Source: UBA6115 sp012514225
GTDB lineage: Bacteria > Bacillota > Clostridia > Christensenellales > Aristaeellaceae
Length of the DNA stretch: 26,261 nucleotides
Reading direction: 5' to 3'
Assembly (NCBI GenBank): GCA_036756425.1
Contig: DAIOLC010000026.1
Location: 1-26,261 of the forward strand
Part shown: in pieces, positions 15,588 through 23,959 of the stretch
Numbering within the stretch: the first letter of the stretch is position 1
Layout of the letters: each line of letters begins with the position of its first letter
The notes under the pieces: model-generated
What the model saw: only the letters and a program-made list of their open reading frames with translations
Told to the model about the DNA's origin: nothing
Database searches by the model: none
Translations under genes and position numbers: made by a program

Positions 15588-16289
15588 TTATTTATTCCGA
15601 TCGTTGTAAGCGCGGCGAACCGCGCCGATCATCTCGTCAATCATTTTGGCCCGGTCGGGCGCCTTGACGACGCCGCTGGACGAGCCGGTCGCCTCCGCGC
15701 CTGCGTAAATGACACGGTAGACGTCCTCGCCCTTGCTGATGCCCGCGCCCTGCAGCACGTAGACCGCCGGGTTGACGCCCTTGACCGCCTCGATGGACAG
15801 GCGGACGTATTCCTCGTCGCTGGTCTGCCCGGTGCCGATGAGTTCCGTCGGCTCCGCCACGATGATGTTGGGGGACAGGTGGGCGACGGCCGCCGCCTGC
15901 GCGATGGTGTCCGTGCACACGATGGTGGCGAGCCCTACCTCGTCCGCCCGCCGGATGGTCTTGTCCAGCAGGTCCAGCGTCACGGGCTTTTCGCAATGGT
16001 TGAGCATGACGCCCACGGCGCCGGCCGCCACCAGCGATTCGGGCAGCACGTCCGCCAGGCCGCGCCCCGCCCGCAGGGGGTCCATATGCGGCGCGAACAC
16101 GAAAATCCGCTCCGTTTGCTCGGCCACGCGGCGGATGTCGACGACCGGCGTCGTAAAGATGATGTCGACGTCGTATTTCTTGCTCGCCGCGTCCGCGGCT
16201 TTGGCGAGGGCGAGCACCTCGTCGCCGACCAGGTAGGATTTGGGGCCAATCTCAAAGAAAGGGGGTTTTAGGCGGAAATCCTTCTTCAT
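15588..16289 (-). CDS. Triosephosphate isomerase-like protein (archaeal-type, short)
   Basis: 233-residue TIM-barrel protein resembling archaeal triosephosphate isomerases. The catalytic Lys is in GPKSY (Lys17), the His in FAPHMDP (His68) and the Glu in VAEPTELIGTG (Glu146). The phosphate-gripping GAGISKGEDV and the late GAEATGSSSGVVKA are also recognisable. The Asn of the universal NxK active-site motif is replaced by Gly, so the substrate may not be triose phosphate. The start chosen is ATG 16289 behind GAGGAGG; an upstream ATG at 16325 overlaps the promoter region. First gene of unit B. It could isomerise a ketose/aldose phosphate made in the island's pathway. Confidence 0.87.
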   Translation of the reverse strand: MKKDFRLKPPFFEIGPKSYLVGDEVLALAKAADAASKKYDVDIIFTTPVVDIRRVAEQTERIFVFAPHMDPLRAGRGLADVLPESLVAAGAVGVMLNHCEKPVTLDLLDKTIRRADEVGLATIVCTDTIAQAAAVAHLSPNIIVAEPTELIGTGQTSDEEYVRLSIEAVKGVNPAVYVLQGAGISKGEDVYRVIYAGAEATGSSSGVVKAPDRAKMIDEMIGAVRRAYNDRNK

Positions 16290-16333
16290 GTGAAAACCTC
16301 CTCGCGGCGCGCCGGCGTATTCCAATTGCCGCC

Positions 16334-16362
16334 AGTATAGGCGAAAAACCGGGGGGTGTCAA
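16334..16362 (-). promoter_or_regulatory. Strong promoter of unit B (TIM-like/yjbQ/Asp-box)
   Basis: On the minus strand TTGACA (16357-16362) and TATACT (16334-16339) are exactly 17 bp apart, a near-consensus sigma-A promoter. The spacer contains a run of six C and a run of five T. The leader is about 40 nt and ends in GAGGAGG. Confidence 0.85.
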
Positions 16363-16472
16363 TTCGTGGAAGAGTTCTCTAAACCCTCGTTCCCGCTTGG
16401 GCCGGGCGGTTTCCGCCCCGCTTGCCCGAAGCGTCCCCCCCGAAGTGGTACGCCCGCGCTCTTCATCCTGAT

Positions 16473-16505
16473 AAAAAGCGGGGCTCCGGATGCCCGGAGC
16501 CCCGC
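16473..16505 (-). terminator. Rho-independent terminator of unit C
   Basis: A perfect 12-bp stem GCGGGGCTCCGG / CCGGAGCCCCGC with a 4-nt loop (16478-16505) is followed on the minus strand by five T residues (16477-16473). It lies just past the stop of the binding-protein gene and closes the long leftward operon. The rest of 16290-16519 holds the unit B promoter and a small GGGCGG/CCGCCC hairpin (16404-16418). Confidence 0.9.
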
Positions 16506-16519
16506 CGCAGGGGTTGTTG

Positions 16520-18175
16520 TTACTCGCCGGGGTTGAGGGTCCACTGGTCGATGTAACGCTCGTAGTTGGACCATTCGTTGGACAGCACCAGCTCCGCGGG
16601 CAGGTTCACGCGGGCCTTGTTGAAGACCTGCAGGTTCCTCAGGGAGAACATCGGCAGGAACCAGAACATCTCCTCGGATTCCACGACCTGGATGTCCTTG
16701 AGGATGGCCTTGCGCTCCTCGGGGTCGCTGGTGACCCACAGTTTTTCAAGCAGCGCGTCCATGTTGGTCAGGCCCTTGGGCTGGACCATGCCCATGCGGC
16801 CGGTCTTGACGGTCTCGCTGTAGAAGGGGTTGTAGGCCTCCTCCACCGTCATCGCCGACAAGCCCGCGTACACGAAGTCGTAGTCGTGCACGTCGTAGAG
16901 CTGGGCGGTGATGTCGCCGGTCATCAGCTTCCACTCGGCCTTGATGCCGACCTCGCCCAGGTAGCTGACGATGGCGTCCATGAAGTTGGCGGTCGTCTGG
17001 TCGGCGTAGTAGGCGGCCAGCTTGACGGTCTTGGAGAAGTCGAAGTTGGCTTCCTGCAGCAGCTGCTTGGCCTTCTCCGGGTTGTAGTCCAGCTCGTACA
17101 CGTCGCCGTTGTAGTAGTCGAAGGCGGCGGGCACCTTGGTGTCCGTCAGCGCGGCCTGCTGCGGCATCAGGCCGTCGGCCAGGGCCTGGCGGTCGATGGC
17201 GTGAACAAAGGCGCGACGGGCGCGGATGTCCTGGAACAGCTCGGGGTTCTGGTCCGAGGCGCCCAGGGCGTTCCACATGAAGTAGCGCACGAAGTAAATG
17301 TCCACGAAGTGCATCTCATAGTTGGGGTTCTGCACGGCCGCCTGTGCGGTCGCCAGGTCGTTGATGTGGAAGAAGTCAATCTCGTCGGCCAGCGCGCGCG
17401 CGGGGTAGTCCGCCTGCGTCATCTGGGTCATCTTGACCTGCTGAATCTGGGGCTTCTTGCCGAAGTAGTCCGGGAACGCCTCGAACAGCGCGTAGTCGTT
17501 GGGCAGGAACTCCTTCACGAAGTAGGGGCCCGAGCCGATGGGCATCGCGAAATAGGCGGAGGTCTTGAAGGTGAGGGGCTCGTACTTTTCCAGCTCGTGC
17601 TTGGGCAGGATGTTGAACTGCGCGGTGGACAGCAGGAAGGTGCCGCTCGGCTCCGCCAGGGTGAAGCTGATGGCGTTGCCGTCCACCTTGATGCCTTCCA
17701 CCTCGTCCGCGGGCTTGGCGTTCTCGTCCGCCAGGAATTCCTTCATGCCCTTGATGGTGCTGAAGGCGTTGCGCATCACGGCGTTGAGGACGGGGCCCTT
17801 CATGGCGAACTTGATGCTGTAGGCCACGTCTTCAGGCGTCAGGTCCTTGCCGTCGTGCCACTTGATGTTGTCGTTGAGGGTGAAGGTGTAGTTGAGCCCG
17901 TCCTCGGAGGCGACCCACTCCTTCGCCAGGTCGCCGTAGACCGGCTGCAGGTCCGCGTTGAGGCGCAGCAGGCGCGACCACAGCATCATGCGCCCGATCA
18001 GGCCGTAGTTGTCCCAGCAGGAGGGGAACACGTCGCTCATGTTCTCCATCGAGGGGAGCAGGAGCATATTGGGCCCGACGCCTTTCTTCTCCTCGGCGAC
18101 GGCGGGGGCCGTCAGCGAGAAGGCCAGGCTGAGCACCAGGGCGATGGACAGGAACCATGCAAGTCTCTTTTTCAT
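16520..18175 (-). CDS. ABC transporter substrate-binding protein, peptide/opine/oligosaccharide type (SBP family 5)
   Basis: Extracytoplasmic solute receptor of the DppA/OppA family for the ABC importer encoded upstream; 551 residues, normal for family 5. The signal peptide has KKR, a hydrophobic core and a likely cleavage after AVA near residue 27. No lipobox Cys follows, unlike the usual lipoprotein receptors of Gram-positive bacteria. Family features are LAKEWVASEDGLNYTFTLND near the N-terminus, KWHDGKDLTPEDV and GSGPYFVKE. AAGGAG precedes the ATG. A TATAAA box at 18243-18238 may provide extra transcription. Last gene of unit C. Substrate cannot be read, and family 5 receptors also bind sugars. 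Confidence 0.93.
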   Translation of the reverse strand: MKKRLAWFLSIALVLSLAFSLTAPAVAEEKKGVGPNMLLLPSMENMSDVFPSCWDNYGLIGRMMLWSRLLRLNADLQPVYGDLAKEWVASEDGLNYTFTLNDNIKWHDGKDLTPEDVAYSIKFAMKGPVLNAVMRNAFSTIKGMKEFLADENAKPADEVEGIKVDGNAISFTLAEPSGTFLLSTAQFNILPKHELEKYEPLTFKTSAYFAMPIGSGPYFVKEFLPNDYALFEAFPDYFGKKPQIQQVKMTQMTQADYPARALADEIDFFHINDLATAQAAVQNPNYEMHFVDIYFVRYFMWNALGASDQNPELFQDIRARRAFVHAIDRQALADGLMPQQAALTDTKVPAAFDYYNGDVYELDYNPEKAKQLLQEANFDFSKTVKLAAYYADQTTANFMDAIVSYLGEVGIKAEWKLMTGDITAQLYDVHDYDFVYAGLSAMTVEEAYNPFYSETVKTGRMGMVQPKGLTNMDALLEKLWVTSDPEERKAILKDIQVVESEEMFWFLPMFSLRNLQVFNKARVNLPAELVLSNEWSNYERYIDQWTLNPGE

Positions 18176-18306
18176 CTTTCTCTCCTTATCAGTCGGTCAG
18201 TGTCAGAAAACGGGATGCCAATCCGTGCCGATTCCGCTTTATACAATCCGGCGCGTCAGGCGGGGCCGGTTTCCGGCCGCGGCGTTCACCCTCCTCTCCT
18301 TGATAT

Positions 18307-19236
18307 TCAGCGCAGGGCTTCCATAATGCGGTCAAAAGGCACCTTGGCGAATAGGCGCCTCGCGGTCTCATATTCCGGGTCGCCCATCGGGGGGCGGCCG
18401 AACATCGCGGCATCCTCCTGTACCTGCTCCCGGCTTTCGGCGCCCAGCACCAGGCTGGTCACCCCGGGCAGGCGGCGTATGAAGGACAGCGCGTAGTCCG
18501 AAGGCGTGCAGCCGATTTCCCTGCAGCGCGCGCGCAGCTGCAGCAGGTGGGGCAGCATGTACTCGGCCAGCACGGGCTTAGTCATGCGTTCCGGCTCCAT
18601 GAACAGCAGCCCCTGGGAAAACACGCTGCGCACGAACACCGTGATTCCGCGCCGCTCCAGCTCCGGCAGGATGCCGGAGTCGATCAGCTTCTGGTCGAAC
18701 ACGCTCAGGGGCAGCTGGACGGCGGTGAAGACCGGGTAACGGAGCATTTCCCGGATGTCCTTTTCCGTGTATACGGAAACGCCGGCCCCGGCGACCGCGC
18801 CGGAGGCGACCAGCTTTTCCATCGCCCGGGCGACGGCGCCGCCGGACTTGTACATGTCCGCCGCCTGGTGGAGGAGGAAGAAACGCAGCTGGCCGATACC
18901 CAGCCGCTTTAAGGACTCCGCCGCCTTTCCTGTGATTTCGCGCTGGAAATCATTGTCCGGGGCGCCGTCGGGGGTCTGGACGACCAGCTTGCTGGTGACC
19001 GCCAGCCCGTCCCTCATCCCCGGGTATTGCCGCAGGCAGTCCCCGATGACCTCCTCGGAGTCGCCGTAGGACTGCGCCGTATCCAGGGAGTTGACGCCCA
19101 TCCGGATGGCTTCCTGAATCATCTGGCAGGCGGTGCCGCGGTCCGGCTTGCCCAGGGTGTTCGCGATGCCGTAGCGCAGCCCCAGCTGCACCGTGCCCAG
19201 GGTCATTTCCGACAGGCCGTTGGCGGATATTTTCAT
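18307..19236 (-). CDS. Aldo/keto reductase
   Basis: NAD(P)H-dependent oxidoreductase of the AKR superfamily; 309 residues, TIM barrel. The catalytic tetrad is intact: Asp52 and Tyr57 in LDTAQSYG, Lys83 in TSKL, His123 in LLHQA. A cofactor-loop region, SLVLGAESREQVQEDAA, is near the C-terminus. It starts seven nt after the stop of the HpcH-type aldolase gene with only a weak ribosome binding site, so coupling is likely. In unit C it could reduce the aldehyde released by an aldolase (lactaldehyde or tartronate-semialdehyde type), but this is inference. Confidence 0.92.
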   Translation of the reverse strand: MKISANGLSEMTLGTVQLGLRYGIANTLGKPDRGTACQMIQEAIRMGVNSLDTAQSYGDSEEVIGDCLRQYPGMRDGLAVTSKLVVQTPDGAPDNDFQREITGKAAESLKRLGIGQLRFFLLHQAADMYKSGGAVARAMEKLVASGAVAGAGVSVYTEKDIREMLRYPVFTAVQLPLSVFDQKLIDSGILPELERRGITVFVRSVFSQGLLFMEPERMTKPVLAEYMLPHLLQLRARCREIGCTPSDYALSFIRRLPGVTSLVLGAESREQVQEDAAMFGRPPMGDPEYETARRLFAKVPFDRIMEALR

Positions 19237-19243
19237 GGCCGGG

Positions 19244-20035
19244 TCAGCCCTTCACGTCCCGGATGGGCTTGCCGGTGCAGCGGGAGGAAATGCTGCGGAA
19301 GTATTCCGCCAGGGCGACGACGTCGGCGCCCAGGTTGATGAAGGTAAAGCCCTCGTCCGCCAGCGCGTCGAAGTTGCCCGGCCCGCCCACCGTGCCGGCG
19401 AATTTGCCGTGGCGCCGCGCGGTCTCGGCGATGCATTTGCGCGTCTGCGCGATGAGCGGGTTGTCCCACTCGAAGGGAATGCCCGCGCCCTGGCTGAAGT
19501 CGGCTGGTCCGAAGAAAATCATGTCCAGGCCGGGCAGGGCGCAGATTTCCTCCAGCTCGTCCAGAGGTTCGGGGTCCTCAATCTGGACGATGACGAAGCG
19601 CTCCCGGTTGGCCTGCTCGCAGTAGTCCTTGGCGTTGATCATGCAGTAGGCGCCGTCCGCGTTGCCGCCGTCCACCGGCCTGCGGCCGATGGGGTGGAAC
19701 TTGGTGTAGTACTGGATGGTTTTCGCGTCTTCCAGGCCCATCAGGTGGGGCACCATGATGCCGGTGCTGTCCGCTTCCAGCGGACGGATGTAGTTGCCGT
19801 AGCCGCCCCGGGGCACCCGGGTGACCAGGTCGCAGTCGTAGGCCTTGGCAGCCAGCGCCGCGGCCTCGATGAAGTCGATGCCGGAGGGCACGTGCTCCAT
19901 GTCCACCCATACGCAGTCGAACCCGCACAGGGCCGCCAGCTCCACGTTTCGGGCGGAGCTGATGTTCAGCTTGATGCAGGTGGCGATTTCGCCGGAACGC
20001 ATCCTTTTGAGGACCTTGCTGGGACGCATGTTCAT
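19244..20035 (-). CDS. HpcH/HpaI-family aldolase
   Basis: Metal-dependent class II pyruvate aldolase of the HpcH/HpaI type (relatives cleave 2-keto-3-deoxy sugar acids or 4-hydroxy-2-oxoacids to pyruvate plus an aldehyde); 263 residues. Visible active-site elements are VDMEH with His48, TRVP with Arg73, QIEDPE with Gln151 and Glu153, and FFGPADFS with Asp179. These match the family's base, pyruvate-binding Arg and metal ligands. ATG 20035 has AAGGAGG upstream; the frame stays open further upstream but overlaps the ATPase gene. Related enzymes are GarL and RhmA, so a 2-keto-3-deoxy acid is a reasonable guess as substrate. Confidence 0.92.
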   Translation of the reverse strand: MNMRPSKVLKRMRSGEIATCIKLNISSARNVELAALCGFDCVWVDMEHVPSGIDFIEAAALAAKAYDCDLVTRVPRGGYGNYIRPLEADSTGIMVPHLMGLEDAKTIQYYTKFHPIGRRPVDGGNADGAYCMINAKDYCEQANRERFVIVQIEDPEPLDELEEICALPGLDMIFFGPADFSQGAGIPFEWDNPLIAQTRKCIAETARRHGKFAGTVGGPGNFDALADEGFTFINLGADVVALAEYFRSISSRCTGKPIRDVKG

Positions 20036-20048
20036 CTTGGGTGCCTCC

Positions 20049-21080
20049 TTATGGTTGCTGGATGACCCAGTCATCCGCCTGGTGCAGTGTTTCCGCGAAG
20101 TGGCAGGCGACCCAGTGGTCCTCGTGCTCGGCATAGGGGCGCAGCGGGGGCTCCTCCTGCGCGCAGCGCGCCTGGCTGAAGCTGCAGCGGGTATGGAAGC
20201 GGCAGCCCTCCGGCGGGTTGATGGGGGAGGGGACGTCGCCCTCCAGGACGACGCGGCTCTTTTTCGCGCCGATTTCCGGGATGGGAACGGCCGAGAGCAG
20301 GGCGCGGGTATAGGGATGCCGGTAACGGCTGTACAAGTCCCCGGAGCCGGCCAGCTCCACGATCTTGCCCAGGTACATCACGGCGATGCGGTTGCTCATG
20401 TACTCCACGACCGACAGGTCGTGGGCGATGAACACGTAGGTCAGGTTCATCCGCCGCTGCAATTCCTTCATCAGGTTGAGCACCTGCGCCTGGATGGAAA
20501 CGTCCAGCGCGGACACGGGCTCGTCGCACACGACGAGGTCCGGCTTGATGCAAAGCGCGCGCGCGATGCTGATGCGCTGCAGCTGGCCGCCGGAAAACTC
20601 GTGCGGGTAGCGGTACATGTACTCGCTTCTCAGGTTGACCGCTTCCAGCAGGTCGGCCGTGCGCTGTTTGCGCTCCTTCGCGCTGGCCATGCCGTGCACG
20701 CGCATCGGCTCGTCAAAGGCGGACAGGATGGTCTTGACGGGGTTCAGGGAGGAATAGGGGTCCTGGAAGACCATCTGGATGCGGCGGTGCGCGTGGAAGC
20801 TCTCCTGCTTGTCCAGGGAGAGCAGGTCCTTGAACCCGCCGTCGTCCAGGCGGTAGTTCAACTGCCCCTGCGTCGGCTTGTGCAGCCGCACGATGATTTT
20901 CCCCAGGGTGGTTTTCCCGCAGCCGCTTTCGCCGACCAGGCCCAGGGTCTCCCCGCGGCGGACGAAGAGGGAGACGTCGTCCACCGCCTTGACCGTGCCG
21001 ACGGTCCGCCGGAACATGCCCTCCTCGACGGGGAAGTACTTGCGGATGTTTTTCAGTTCCAGGAGGATTTCATTGCCCAT
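20049..21080 (-). CDS. dppF: ABC importer ATPase, DppF/OppF type
   Basis: Second ATP-binding subunit of the Opp/Dpp-type importer; 343 residues, membrane-associated in the cytoplasm. Walker A GESGCGKT at 50-57, ABC signature EFSGGQLQRISIARAL from 161, Walker B VVCDEP (183-188) followed by SALD. The C-terminal oligopeptide-transporter extension has the Cys-rich CRFHTRCSFSQARC, typical of ATPases of this family, some of which bind an Fe-S cluster. The start overlaps the end of dppD by 11 nt. The symbol denotes family and operon position; the transported compound is unproven. Confidence 0.93.
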   Translation of the reverse strand: MGNEILLELKNIRKYFPVEEGMFRRTVGTVKAVDDVSLFVRRGETLGLVGESGCGKTTLGKIIVRLHKPTQGQLNYRLDDGGFKDLLSLDKQESFHAHRRIQMVFQDPYSSLNPVKTILSAFDEPMRVHGMASAKERKQRTADLLEAVNLRSEYMYRYPHEFSGGQLQRISIARALCIKPDLVVCDEPVSALDVSIQAQVLNLMKELQRRMNLTYVFIAHDLSVVEYMSNRIAVMYLGKIVELAGSGDLYSRYRHPYTRALLSAVPIPEIGAKKSRVVLEGDVPSPINPPEGCRFHTRCSFSQARCAQEEPPLRPYAEHEDHWVACHFAETLHQADDWVIQQP

Positions 21081-22089
21081 CGCGCACCTCGCGGCCTTCG
21101 GCCAGGACGCAGCGCACCAGGTGGCCGTTCCCGACGTCGACGTAGGGAATCGCCTGCCCGCATTCCGGCTTCGCGAAATCGCAGCGGGGGGCGAAGGAGC
21201 ATCCCTCCGGCAGGTCGGAAGGGTCGGGCGTGCTGCCGCGGATGGGCTCCAGCAGGTCCCGCCCGCTGTTCCCCAGCACGGGGACGGATTTGAGCAGCGC
21301 CCGGGTATAGGGGTGGGACGGCCGCAGGAAGACGTCCTCCTTGCTGCCGAACTCCATGATTTTGCCCATGTACATGACCGCGACGTCGTCCGCCACGTCC
21401 GCGACGATGCCCATGTTGTGGGTGATGAGGATGATGGTGAAGCCCAGCTGCCGCTGCAGCTCCTGCATCAGTTCCAGAATTTGCGCCTGGATGGTGACGT
21501 CCAGGGCGGTGGTGGGCTCGTCCGCGATGAGCAGCTCGGGGTTGCAGATAAGCCCCATGGCGATCATCACGCGCTGCTTCATGCCCCCGGAAAACTGGTG
21601 TGGATACTCCCGGATGCGCTTCTCCGCACTGGGGATGCTCAGGCGCTTAAGCATCTCCAGCGCCCGCTCCATCGCCTCGGCGCGGGTGGTGTTCTCGTGC
21701 TCCAGGATGCTTTCCACAATCTGGTCGCCGATGCGGTAGACCGGGTTCAAGGACGACATGGGGTCCTGGAATATCATGGAGATGTCGTTGCCCCGGATGC
21801 CGCGCATCTCCTTGCCGGACGGCTGCAGCTTCAGCAGGTCGACCGGCTGGCGCTTCCTGGAATGGAAGATGATTTCCCCGTCCTTGATCCGCGCGGTCTT
21901 GGGCAGCAGCCGCAGGATGGTGTGCGCGGTGATGCTTTTCCCGCAGCCGCTCTCGCCCACCAGGCCCAGCGTTTTCCCGGCGCGCACGTCCAGGCTGACG
22001 CCGTCCACCGCGCGGATGACCCGCTTCCTGACGTGGAAATGCGTCTTGAGGTTCCGGATGCTCAGCAGGATGTCCTTGTTTTCTGACAT
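21070..22089 (-). CDS. dppD: ABC importer ATPase, DppD/OppD type
   Basis: First ATP-binding subunit of the importer, 339 residues. Walker A GESGCGKS at 45-52, signature QFSGGMKQRVMIAMGL from 165, Walker B LLIADEPTTALD (186-197), H-loop ITHNMG. The C-terminal extension contains CSFAPRCDFAKPEC. ATG 22089 has TAGGAG upstream, and that TAG is also the stop codon of dppC, so the two are tightly coupled. The open frame continues far upstream but there it is antisense-free overlap with dppC in another frame, not coding. Confidence 0.94.
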   Translation of the reverse strand: MSENKDILLSIRNLKTHFHVRKRVIRAVDGVSLDVRAGKTLGLVGESGCGKSITAHTILRLLPKTARIKDGEIIFHSRKRQPVDLLKLQPSGKEMRGIRGNDISMIFQDPMSSLNPVYRIGDQIVESILEHENTTRAEAMERALEMLKRLSIPSAEKRIREYPHQFSGGMKQRVMIAMGLICNPELLIADEPTTALDVTIQAQILELMQELQRQLGFTIILITHNMGIVADVADDVAVMYMGKIMEFGSKEDVFLRPSHPYTRALLKSVPVLGNSGRDLLEPIRGSTPDPSDLPEGCSFAPRCDFAKPECGQAIPYVDVGNGHLVRCVLAEGREVRDGQ

Positions 22090-22097
22090 TCGCGCTC

Positions 22098-22970
22098 CTA
22101 AATCTGTTTGGGGTCCAGCGCGTCGCGCAGCCCGTCGCCGAAGAAGTTGACGCCCAGGACAAACAGCGCGATGGCCAGGCCGGGCGCCAGCCACACCCAG
22201 GGGTACTGGTTGATGCTGACGATTTCCTTCGCGGCGTTCATGATGTTCCCCCAGGTAGGGGTGCCGGAGGGCACGCCCAGGCCGATGAAGGACAGGGCGG
22301 CTTCCTGCAGGATGAAGCCGGCCGTGTTCAGCGTCAGCTGCACGATGACCGGGCCCAGGCAATTGGGCAGGATGTGCCGGAAGGCGATGGACAGGTCGCC
22401 CAGCCCGAAGACGCGGCAGGCCTCGACGAAGCTCTCCTCCCTGAGGGAAAAGAAGCGGCCCCGCACCATGCGGAAGGTGGCGACCCAGCCGGTCGCGATG
22501 AAGATCATGATGAGGTTGTACATGCTTTGCTGCAGGATGGTGACCAGCACCAGCACCAGCAGAATCTGCGGGAAGATGGACACCAGCTCCGCCACCTTGA
22601 CGAATACGGCGTCCAGCCAGCCGCGGAAATAGCCGCAAAGGCTGCCGATGATGACGCCCAGCAGCATCCCGCCCACGGCGCCGGACAGGCCGATGAGGAT
22701 GGAGACGCGGCCGCCGTAGAGCACCCTGGCCAGGATGTCGCGGCCCAGCTTGTCCGTGCCGAAGGGATGGGCGCCTCCCGGCGGCTGGACCTGGGCGGAG
22801 AAGTCCGGCTTGGTGGGGTTGTAGGGGGTCATCAGCGGCGCCAGCGCGCATAGGAGGATGATGATGACGATGATGGCCAGGCCGAGCAGCGCGGCCTTGT
22901 TGGACACCAGCTTGGACGCGACGTTGCGCATCCGGCTGGATTTGACGATTTTCTGGGCCTTCGCTTCCAA
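22098..22970 (-). CDS. dppC: ABC importer permease, DppC/OppC type
   Basis: Integral membrane subunit, about 290 residues, with the N-terminal segment KLVSNKAALLGLAII, the HPFGTDKLGRDILARVLYGG motif typical of DppC proteins, and an EAA-loop region EACRVFGLGDLSIAFRHILP that contacts the ATPases. About six membrane segments. The best start is TTG 22970, which has AGGAAAGGGG six nt upstream, starting in the stop codon of dppB. An internal ATG at 22931 is the alternative. Longer upstream starts would overlap dppB and are rejected. Confidence 0.92.
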   Translation of the reverse strand: MEAKAQKIVKSSRMRNVASKLVSNKAALLGLAIIVIIILLCALAPLMTPYNPTKPDFSAQVQPPGGAHPFGTDKLGRDILARVLYGGRVSILIGLSGAVGGMLLGVIIGSLCGYFRGWLDAVFVKVAELVSIFPQILLVLVLVTILQQSMYNLIMIFIATGWVATFRMVRGRFFSLREESFVEACRVFGLGDLSIAFRHILPNCLGPVIVQLTLNTAGFILQEAALSFIGLGVPSGTPTWGNIMNAAKEIVSINQYPWVWLAPGLAIALFVLGVNFFGDGLRDALDPKQI

Positions 22971-22984
22971 AACGTTCCCCTTTC

Positions 22985-23941
22985 CTAATTGTACCGGACG
23001 CGCGGGTCCAGCAGGCCCGTGATCAGGTCGATGAGCACGCTGGACAGCAGCGAAACGATGGACAGCAGGAAAATGATGGACAGCACCAGCTGGTAGTCGT
23101 TGCTGTTGATGGCGGTGAGCAGGCGGGAGCCGATGCCCGCGTAGCCGAAGACCTGCTCGATGACGACCGAGCCGCCGATGAGCATGGGCAGCCGCAGGCA
23201 GATGAGCACGCTGATGGGCATCAGCGCGTTGCGGAAGACGTGGCGGTAGAAGACCTTCCACTCCGACAGCCCCTTGGCGCGGGCGGTCTTCACGTAGTTC
23301 TTGTTCATCACGTCCAGCATGGAGTTGCGGGTATAGCGGGTCAGGGCGGCCGTCAGCGCCAGGCCCAGGCTCAATGCCGGCAGCAGGATATACTTCAGGT
23401 TCACCCAGAAGGTCGCGCCGATTTCCGTCCGGCCCTGGGCGGGGAACCATTTCAGCTGGATGGCGAAAATCAGGATGGCCAGGATGCCGATAAAAAACTC
23501 GGGCATGGAGATGCCGATGACGCCGAAGAGGGAGGACAGGTAGTCGATGATGGTGTTGTGCTTGATTGCGGACAGGATGCCGAACAGCAGGCCCATCAGC
23601 ACCGACAGCACCAGCGCGGCCAGCGCCAGGTAGATGGTGGCGGGCAGCAGGTTGGCGATGATGCTCCCGATGGGCGTGCCCGTCTGGATGCTGTAGCCGA
23701 AATCCCCCTTGAGGACCCCGCCGAACCAGCGCAGGTACCTGACCACCAGCGAGTCGTTGAGGCCCGCTTCCTCCCGCAGCGCGTCCAGCTGCTCATGGGT
23801 CAGGCCGGAAATGCTCTCCGGCGAGAATTGCGCGGTCAGCGGGTCGCCCGGCGTCAGGTCCAATGCGACGAACACCAGAAAGCTGATGAAGACAATCATC
23901 GGAATCATCATGATCAGCCTTTTGACGAAGTATTTAAGCAT
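22985..23941 (-). CDS. dppB: ABC importer permease, DppB/OppB type
   Basis: Integral membrane subunit of 318 residues. The N-terminus, YFVKRLIMMIPMIVFISFLVF, is followed by the periplasmic DLTPGDP segment. GDFGYSIQTGTPI and the EAA loop YVKTARAKGLSEWKVFYRHV match the DppB family, and it ends LIDLITGLLDPRVRY. The ATG has AAGGAAGG upstream. It is 18 nt downstream of the SDR gene in unit C. Together with DppC, DppD, DppF and the family 5 receptor it makes a complete importer. Confidence 0.94.
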   Translation of the reverse strand: MLKYFVKRLIMMIPMIVFISFLVFVALDLTPGDPLTAQFSPESISGLTHEQLDALREEAGLNDSLVVRYLRWFGGVLKGDFGYSIQTGTPIGSIIANLLPATIYLALAALVLSVLMGLLFGILSAIKHNTIIDYLSSLFGVIGISMPEFFIGILAILIFAIQLKWFPAQGRTEIGATFWVNLKYILLPALSLGLALTAALTRYTRNSMLDVMNKNYVKTARAKGLSEWKVFYRHVFRNALMPISVLICLRLPMLIGGSVVIEQVFGYAGIGSRLLTAINSNDYQLVLSIIFLLSIVSLLSSVLIDLITGLLDPRVRYN

Positions 23942-23959
23942 CCGCCTTCCTTTCCCCGC

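Noticed and set aside
16490..18496. 668-codon plus-strand frame opposite the binding-protein gene
   Set aside because: Val/Leu/His/Gly-rich antisense translation; the minus strand has signal peptide, ribosome binding site and family motifs.
22090..22851. N-terminal extension of dppD to a 593-residue protein
   Set aside because: The extra part is an out-of-frame reading of dppC; the DppD domain starts at 22089 with its own ribosome binding site.
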